Shown here piece after piece: positions 58,751 to 64,000 of a DNA stretch of 64,000 bases. The first letter of the stretch is position 1. Every line of letters begins with the position of its first letter. The notes below the pieces were generated by a model that was given only the letters and a program-made list of their open reading frames with translations, was not told where the DNA came from and did not search any database. A program made the position numbers and the translations under genes. Origin of the DNA: Agapanthus africanus (lineage: Eukaryota > Streptophyta > Magnoliopsida > Asparagales > Amaryllidaceae); contig CM057338.1 in assembly GCA_030015575.1 (NCBI GenBank), positions 828,808,353 to 828,872,352 of the forward strand. Reading direction: 5' to 3'.

Positions 58751-58753
58751 TAA

Positions 58754-58774
58754 GTTGGCGCCGTCTATGGGAAC
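58754..58774 (+). other. Primer-binding site of element G
   Basis: ttggcgccgtctatgggaac is the TTGGCGCC type typical of Tat/Athila-group gypsy elements. Confidence 0.85.
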
Positions 58775-58815
58775 TAGTTCCACTCAACGAAAGTTCACCT
58801 TCTAATCTCAACTTC

Positions 58816-60242
58816 ATGCCGAGCGATCACCGCGATGATCCAAGCACTAGCCGCCGCCTTCCCCGCCCCACAATGGAGGCGCAGATGGATCCCCTCCTCC
58901 CCTGAACGCCATTCACGCCCTATCTGCTCGGATAGATCGGCTCACGTCCGTCGTGGATGCGCTCGTCCGTGTCCAAACGACCGGGCAAACTCCCCAGGTC
59001 GCCGCTCCCCCACCTCGGGACCGGGACCCCTACAGAGGGAGAGAAGACGCTGCCCACGTCAGCACAACCGAGCACCGCCTCGCTGTCTTAGGCGGCCACA
59101 GATCCCTCGGGCCAACCAATTCAATGACCCGCTGGGCGCCATACAGCTCAACACCGAGGTCTCTCGCCAGAGCGCTTCGCCCCGAGGCTCATCGCACCCC
59201 TGTCCCTCTTGAGGAGGTGTCGGTCAGCTCGCCTGTGCCCAGGCATGACCGGCACCTCCTCCCTCGACGGGGTCGCGCGGACGGGACTCGCCACGGTATC
59301 TCGAAGACGACTTCGCCAGGGGACCTAAGGAATCTCATCGAACGGAACCAGGGCCGTGGCCAGACGCAGGTCTCCGGCAGCAGAGGCCAAAAATCAGAAC
59401 ATGCTGAATCATCGGGATACCACGGCCGACTCAACGCCCTCGAATAGAAGATCAAAGGCATGCATCGGGAAAATCGTCCTTCAAGCGACGGGGCTAAATA
59501 TGCCGCTGACTCGCTCACGAAGCCCTTCACCAAAGAGCTATTCGCCGTCCACGTCTCCTCCCGGAACAAGCCCCCGAAAGTCTCAATCTTCGACGGGAAG
59601 TCCGACCCGAAGGACCATTTGGATGCGTTCACAGCCGGGATGAGTTTCCAGGACTGTTCCGACGCCGCTCAATGCCGCGTTTTTCCCGCCACTCTCATCC
59701 GCTCCGGACGAGACTGGTTCCGAGGACTTACGCCACGCTCAATCTCTTCTTTCGATGAGCTGGCCACCCAATTTCTCGGCCACTTCGTCGGGAACAGACG
59801 GCAGAAGCGGACCGTTGACCATCTCTTCACCATAAAGAGCGGGGACAAAGAATCCTTCAAAGGATACGTCGCCTGCTTCTACAACGCCCTCCTTGAGGTC
59901 CCAGAACACCGGGACGAGACGGTCATTACGGTCTTTAGGTCGGGTCTTAGGCACAAGGAGTGGCTACGCTCCTTTGCATTAGCGCAACCTAAGACCATGG
60001 CCGAGGTAAAAGCCTGGAACGAACGTGAGATCCAGCTTGAGTCCGAGGTGAACGCCAACTTGCCCGGGACAGAGCAAGCCGATCAGAAGAAAAGGGCCAG
60101 GGAAGAGAAGAAGAAGACCGAGCAGCAACCCTATTCGGTCCATCCTTATCAGGCCACTCCATGCCCTTCCGCGCTAAGGATCAAAATCCTCATCAAGAGG
60201 CCACCGAGCAGCTTCCGTGCTCGGTCCATCCTTGGCTGTTAG
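58816..60242 (+). pseudogene. Gag of element G (broken)
   Basis: An ATG at 58816 starts a frame that shifts before 58953. The main frame then runs to 60242 with one in-frame TAG at 59445. The second half is a clear retrotransposon Gag domain: PFTKELFAVHV, then VSIFDGKSDPKDHLDAF, CRVFPATL, WFRGLTPRSISSFDELATQF, and ESFKGYVACFYNALLEVP. The first half is a Pro/Arg-rich linker after an ARIDRLTSVVDAL-type helix. Near residue position EKKKTEQQ the frame runs into the 86-bp tandem array and stops after just over one unit, where zinc knuckle and protease would be expected. Confidence 0.85.
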
Positions 60243-60546
60243 TTCACTACCTACCGACGCCAAGGATCAAAGCCCTCATCAAGAGGCCACCGAGCAGCTT
60301 CCCTGCTCGGTCCATCCTTAGCAGGCCACTCCATGCCCTCCCGCGCTAAGGATCAAAGCCCTCATCAAGAGGCCACCGAGCAGCTTCCCCGCTTGGTCCA
60401 TCCTCGGCTGGTAATCTCTTACTCTGCGACGCCAAGGATTAAATCCCTCATCAAGAGGCCACCGAGCAGCAACCCTGCTCGGTCTATCCTTAGCAACCCT
60501 ACTCGGTCTATCCTTAGCAGGCCACTCCATGCTTTCCCGCGCTAAG
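60117..60546. repeat. 86-bp tandem array, first block (inside element G)
   Basis: About five units, beginning within gag at accgagcagcaaccct. Common landmarks are aggatcaaagccctcatcaa and gaggccaccgagcagctt. Three variants of a 37-bp segment alternate: ctggtaatctcttacccc (A), aggccactccatgccctc (B), and ctggtagttcactaccca (C). The block is cut by the solo LTR. Confidence 0.9.
60542..60546. repeat. Left target-site duplication of solo LTR E (CTAAG)
   Basis: ctaag here and at 62681-62685 flank the LTR exactly. Confidence 0.9.
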
Positions 60547-62680
60547 TATTAGTTATATGTATGCCCTAGAGGCCATTATTGTACATGTGATGTATATTAT
60601 AGTGGATACTTGGATATATATAGAGAGGACTTTCTTGCTCGACATGATAGTATGCTATCTAGTTGCTCTTTGTCTTAACATGTTGACTTGTATAAGTGAT
60701 GATGTCTTGCTCTCACATGTTGATAAAGCCCTTAGGATTTGTACTTGACTACTAGGACTATGATGGAAATCATACTAGTGGGGCCAAGGGTAGCCCACAA
60801 GTACACCCTATACTTGTTCATAGTCGGGGGTGTATCGAGACAGGGCATCGATATTCCCGAGTAGACTAGCATATACGTATCTTGACCCATATGATGGGCG
60901 ATGGATGATCCCACATCCATTGGTGTTTGACATCAAAGATGGTATACCGGTGCTCAGTAGAGACTGGGTACACTGAACGGACTCGCTGAGAACTCCTAGC
61001 TGGTATTATACACATCGTCAGATAGCATCTCTCTGGTGACACTGGTACAGGTTAGTCTGTAGACCCGAGATCATCATAGAGTCTTGTGTGGTTCCCACTG
61101 TGCTTTGATTTCCTCTCTACCACGGCTCCAAGGAGTTGTGCAAATAGGTGGATTTTAGGTACAGTCCCGAGTCACATGAAGGTAATGAGCGCTAGGAGAG
61201 GATTCGTCTTCCCGGTATTGGGGGTTGATGTTGTGCTGTGCTCGATTAGCCATAACAGGAAGTCCCCGGTCAGGGCTGATACAGAGATTTACTAATAAGT
61301 GTTATCAGTAGTTTCTCGGCCCGTTATGAGCCTTACATCGGCACGACTTATCGGTTACTGGGGTATGACGTTTACCACCCTTAGACTAGATATGTGACAT
61401 ATCAGACGAAAAGACCGGACTATACGTAGTGTTACTGACAGGCTTTACAGGAGTAAGAGCAGGCTTGCTTGTTGATCTTCTGATCGCTCAATACCCAGGA
61501 ATCCGTTACGTCCAGCTAGTACCGCTGACGGCTTATGGGTGCCTGATATGATCATCACCTACTGCCGGCGTATTGACGAGTCTTTAAAGTCCTACACAGA
61601 GGTTTTATTGGCTCAGGCAAAACGAAGTAGAAGCACATGTGATATGTGCGGGACCGAGATTAATACGAGAATGTGATATCGCATTTCATTCTCGCGATTT
61701 ATGTTATCGGACGGTTATATGAGATATATCCGGGTTATCGAATCAAATGTTGATTCGATAAGTCAATAATGTATCGGTCGGTTATATGAGATATAGCCGG
61801 GTTATCGAATCAATTGTATTTCTTTTCTCACTTAAGCATTTCTTTTCTCACTTATGCATTTAATATATATGTGATATATATTAATTGTATTTCTTTTTGT
61901 GTCATGCTTGATGCCACATGCTATATTGGTGTATGAGACTCACACCATGCTCAAGATAATGCAAGGTTTATTTATTTAAGGTAAATCCAAATTAGTTGGA
62001 AATTAGTCACGTGCATGAAGCTTGTGGAAGCTTGTAGATGCATTGACTTAGTCCACTAATTTTGTTTTAATTAAGATATTTATTAACCCAACAATTATCT
62101 AAACTCATGGTTAAGTCTCTACATGAGTTATATGGGATATTTCTCACCCATGGTTGCCATTCACTCTCTCATATATTATTTTTGCTTCATTTTCTTCAAG
62201 CTCAAGAGAGAGCTCTCTAGGTTTTTGAGAGATAAAGAAAAATAGTGAGAAAAAGATTTCTAAAGTGAGCAAAAATCATACTTCATCATCATCTACTAGA
62301 TTTGCCATTTAGTTTAGAGTGTTAGCTTCACCAATCCCTAATTTGTGAAGAGGTAGCTTGGGTTAGTGTCTTCTCGACGTAGATCATCTTCGGCCTCGAA
62401 AATATCGTGCAAGCTTGTTCCTTTCATCTTGTGGAGCCGTTCTAGAGTCCGCAGGATCACTACTTCGAATGAAGGGACTACAACTCGGAGCAATTGAAGT
62501 GAAGGATCGGCCTACAAAGATTGTATTCCATAATCACTTAGATGTAAAGTAGTTTACATGATGTATTGTCTAAATCTCTAGTTAAGATTCTAGGGTTAGG
62601 ATTGTTTAGCATGGTAAAAATTAGAAAATGGCATGGACGATACCTCCCGAAACCTTGCCGTCGTGTCAAGCAATCCTACA
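60547..62680 (+). mobile_element. Solo LTR E, copia family of elements A/B, plus orientation
   Basis: A 2134-bp LTR that in reverse complement follows the LTRs of A and B (for example agtagactagcatatacg, ctcaatacccagg, and the ending caatcctaca). The first base pair reads TA rather than TG. A perfect CTAAG duplication and the absence of any internal region show a solo LTR, left by recombination between two LTRs. Small open frames inside are incidental. Confidence 0.9.
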
Positions 62681-64000
62681 CTAAGGATCAAAGCCCTCAT
62701 CAAGAGGCCACCGAGCAGTTTCCCTGCTCGGTCCATCCTTGGCTGGTAATCTCTTACCCTACGACGCCAAGGATCAAAACCCTCATTAAGAGGCCACGGA
62801 GCAGCTTCCCTGCTCGGTCCATCCTTGGCTGGTAATCTCTTATCCCATGACGCCAATGATCAAATCCCTCATCAAGATGCCACTGAGCAGCTTCCCTGCT
62901 CGGTCCATCCTTGGCTGGTAATATTACCCCACGACGCCAAAGATCAAAGCTCTCATCAAGAGGCCACCAAGCAGCTTCCCTGCTCGGTCCATCCGTAGCA
63001 GGCCACTCCATGCCCTCCCACGCTAAGGATCAAAGCGCTCACCAAGAGGCCACCGGGAAGCAACCCTGCTCGGTCCATCCATGGCTGGTAGTTCACTACC
63101 CACCGACGCCAAGGATCAAAGCCCTTATCAAGAGGCCACCGAGCAGCTTCCCTGCTCGGTCCATCCTTGGCTGGTAATCTCTTACCCCACGACGCCAAGG
63201 ATCGAAGCCTTCATCAAGAGGCCACCGAGCAGCTTTCCTGCTCGGTCCATCCTTGGCTGGTAATCTCTTACCCCACGACACCAAGGATCAAAGCCCTCAT
63301 CAAGAGGCCACCGAGTAGCTTCCCTGCTCGGTCTATCCTTAGAAGGCCACTCCATGCCCTCCCGCGCTAAGGATCAAAGCCCTCATCAAGAGGCCACCGA
63401 GCAGTTTCTCTGCTCGGTCCATCCTTGGCTGGTAATCTCTTACCCCATGATGCCAAGGATCAATGCCCTCATCAAGAGACACCGAGCAGCTTCCATGCTC
63501 GGTCCATCCATGGCTGGTAATCTCTTACCCCATGACGCCAAGGATCAAAGCCCTCATTAAGAGGCCACCGAGTAGCTTCCCTGCTCAGTCCATCCTTGGC
63601 TAGTAATCTCTTACCCCACGACGCCAAGGATCAAAGCCCTTATCAAGAGGCCACCGAGCAGCTTTCCTGCTCGGTCCATCCTTAGCGGGCCACTCTATGC
63701 CCTCCCACGCTAAGGATCAAAGCCCACACCAAGAGGCCACCGGGCAACAACCTTGCTCGGTCCATCCATGTCTGGTAGTTCACTACCTACCGACGCCATG
63801 GATCAAAGCCCTCATCAAGAGGCCACCGAGCAGCTTCCCTGCTCGGTCCATCCTTGGCTGGTAATCTCTTACCCCACGACGCCAAGGATCGAAGCCCTCA
63901 TCAAGAGGCCGCCGACTAGCTTCCCTGCTAGGTCCATCCTTGGCTGGTAATCTCTTACCCCACGACGCCAAGGATCAAAGCTCTCATCAAGAGGCCACCG
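62681..64000. repeat. 86-bp tandem array, second block, continuing past the right edge
   Basis: About fifteen units of 86 bp. By the 37-bp variable segment the order from the left is approximately A A A B C A A B A A A B C A A, hinting at a higher-order period near A A A B C. A few units have 1-3 base deletions. Frames of 60-90 codons on both strands within the array arise from its periodicity. Confidence 0.93.

Noticed and set aside
62566..63971. Open frames of 60-90 codons on both strands near the right edge
   Set aside because: Products of an 86-bp repeat read in shifting frames; identical peptides recur with the repeat period.
60117..64000. CRISPR-like array
   Set aside because: The units are contiguous 86-bp monomers without unique spacers, and the context is a plant retrotransposon.

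Overview
This is repeat-dense nuclear DNA from a plant, most likely an angiosperm with a large genome; the species cannot be told from the window. The reasons are stacked LTR retrotransposons of Ty1/copia and Ty3/gypsy type with plant primer-binding sites (TGGTATCAGAGC and TTGGCGCC types), plant MITEs, GT-AG introns, and one host-gene relic whose closest known relatives are plant ADP-glucose phosphorylase/GalT-like enzymes. No RNA gene, CRISPR array, operon or intact host gene is visible.

Positions 1-33152 form one nested stack. Element C (minus strand, short internal region) has element A, a 10.5-kb copia element with 2191-bp LTRs and a CTTGT target duplication, inserted in its right LTR. 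The end of its left LTR abuts LTR D (plus strand). D is broken by copia element B, which runs off the left edge. B's LTR is split by element F, an 11.3-kb minus-strand element with 4.1-kb LTRs and a 3.1-kb internal region with no recognisable gene (LARD-like). A and B share a truncated gag; A keeps decayed protease, integrase, reverse transcriptase and RNase H.

Positions 33153-34723 are spacer with purine-rich sequence and two imperfect palindromes. Positions 34724-49523 hold element H, the most interesting object here. It is a Ty3/gypsy Tat-like element with a perfect GTACT duplication, LTRs of 2835 and 2980 bp, a decayed gag on the plus strand and no pol. Instead it carries an antisense, apparently multi-exon gene resembling plant mobile domain (PMD, MAIN/MAIL-type) proteins. 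Its LTRs are built from a near-continuous chain of tiny inverted repeats, followed by a 72-bp minisatellite (6 copies left, 8 right).

Positions 49524-57930 are the least repetitive part. They contain a broken GalT/ADP-glucose phosphorylase-like gene (50636-53247) with a frameshift, a nonsense codon and a 23-bp duplication. A Tourist-like MITE lies in its intron, and a long-TIR element and a hAT-like MITE lie downstream. From about 57931 to the right edge is a second Ty3/gypsy element, G (LTR, primer site, gag). The end of its gag passes into an 86-bp tandem array with three monomer types. A solo copia LTR with a CTAAG duplication (60547-62680) interrupts the array, which continues to the window end.

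Boundaries and duplications were read by eye. Percent identities, ages and database matches were not computed.
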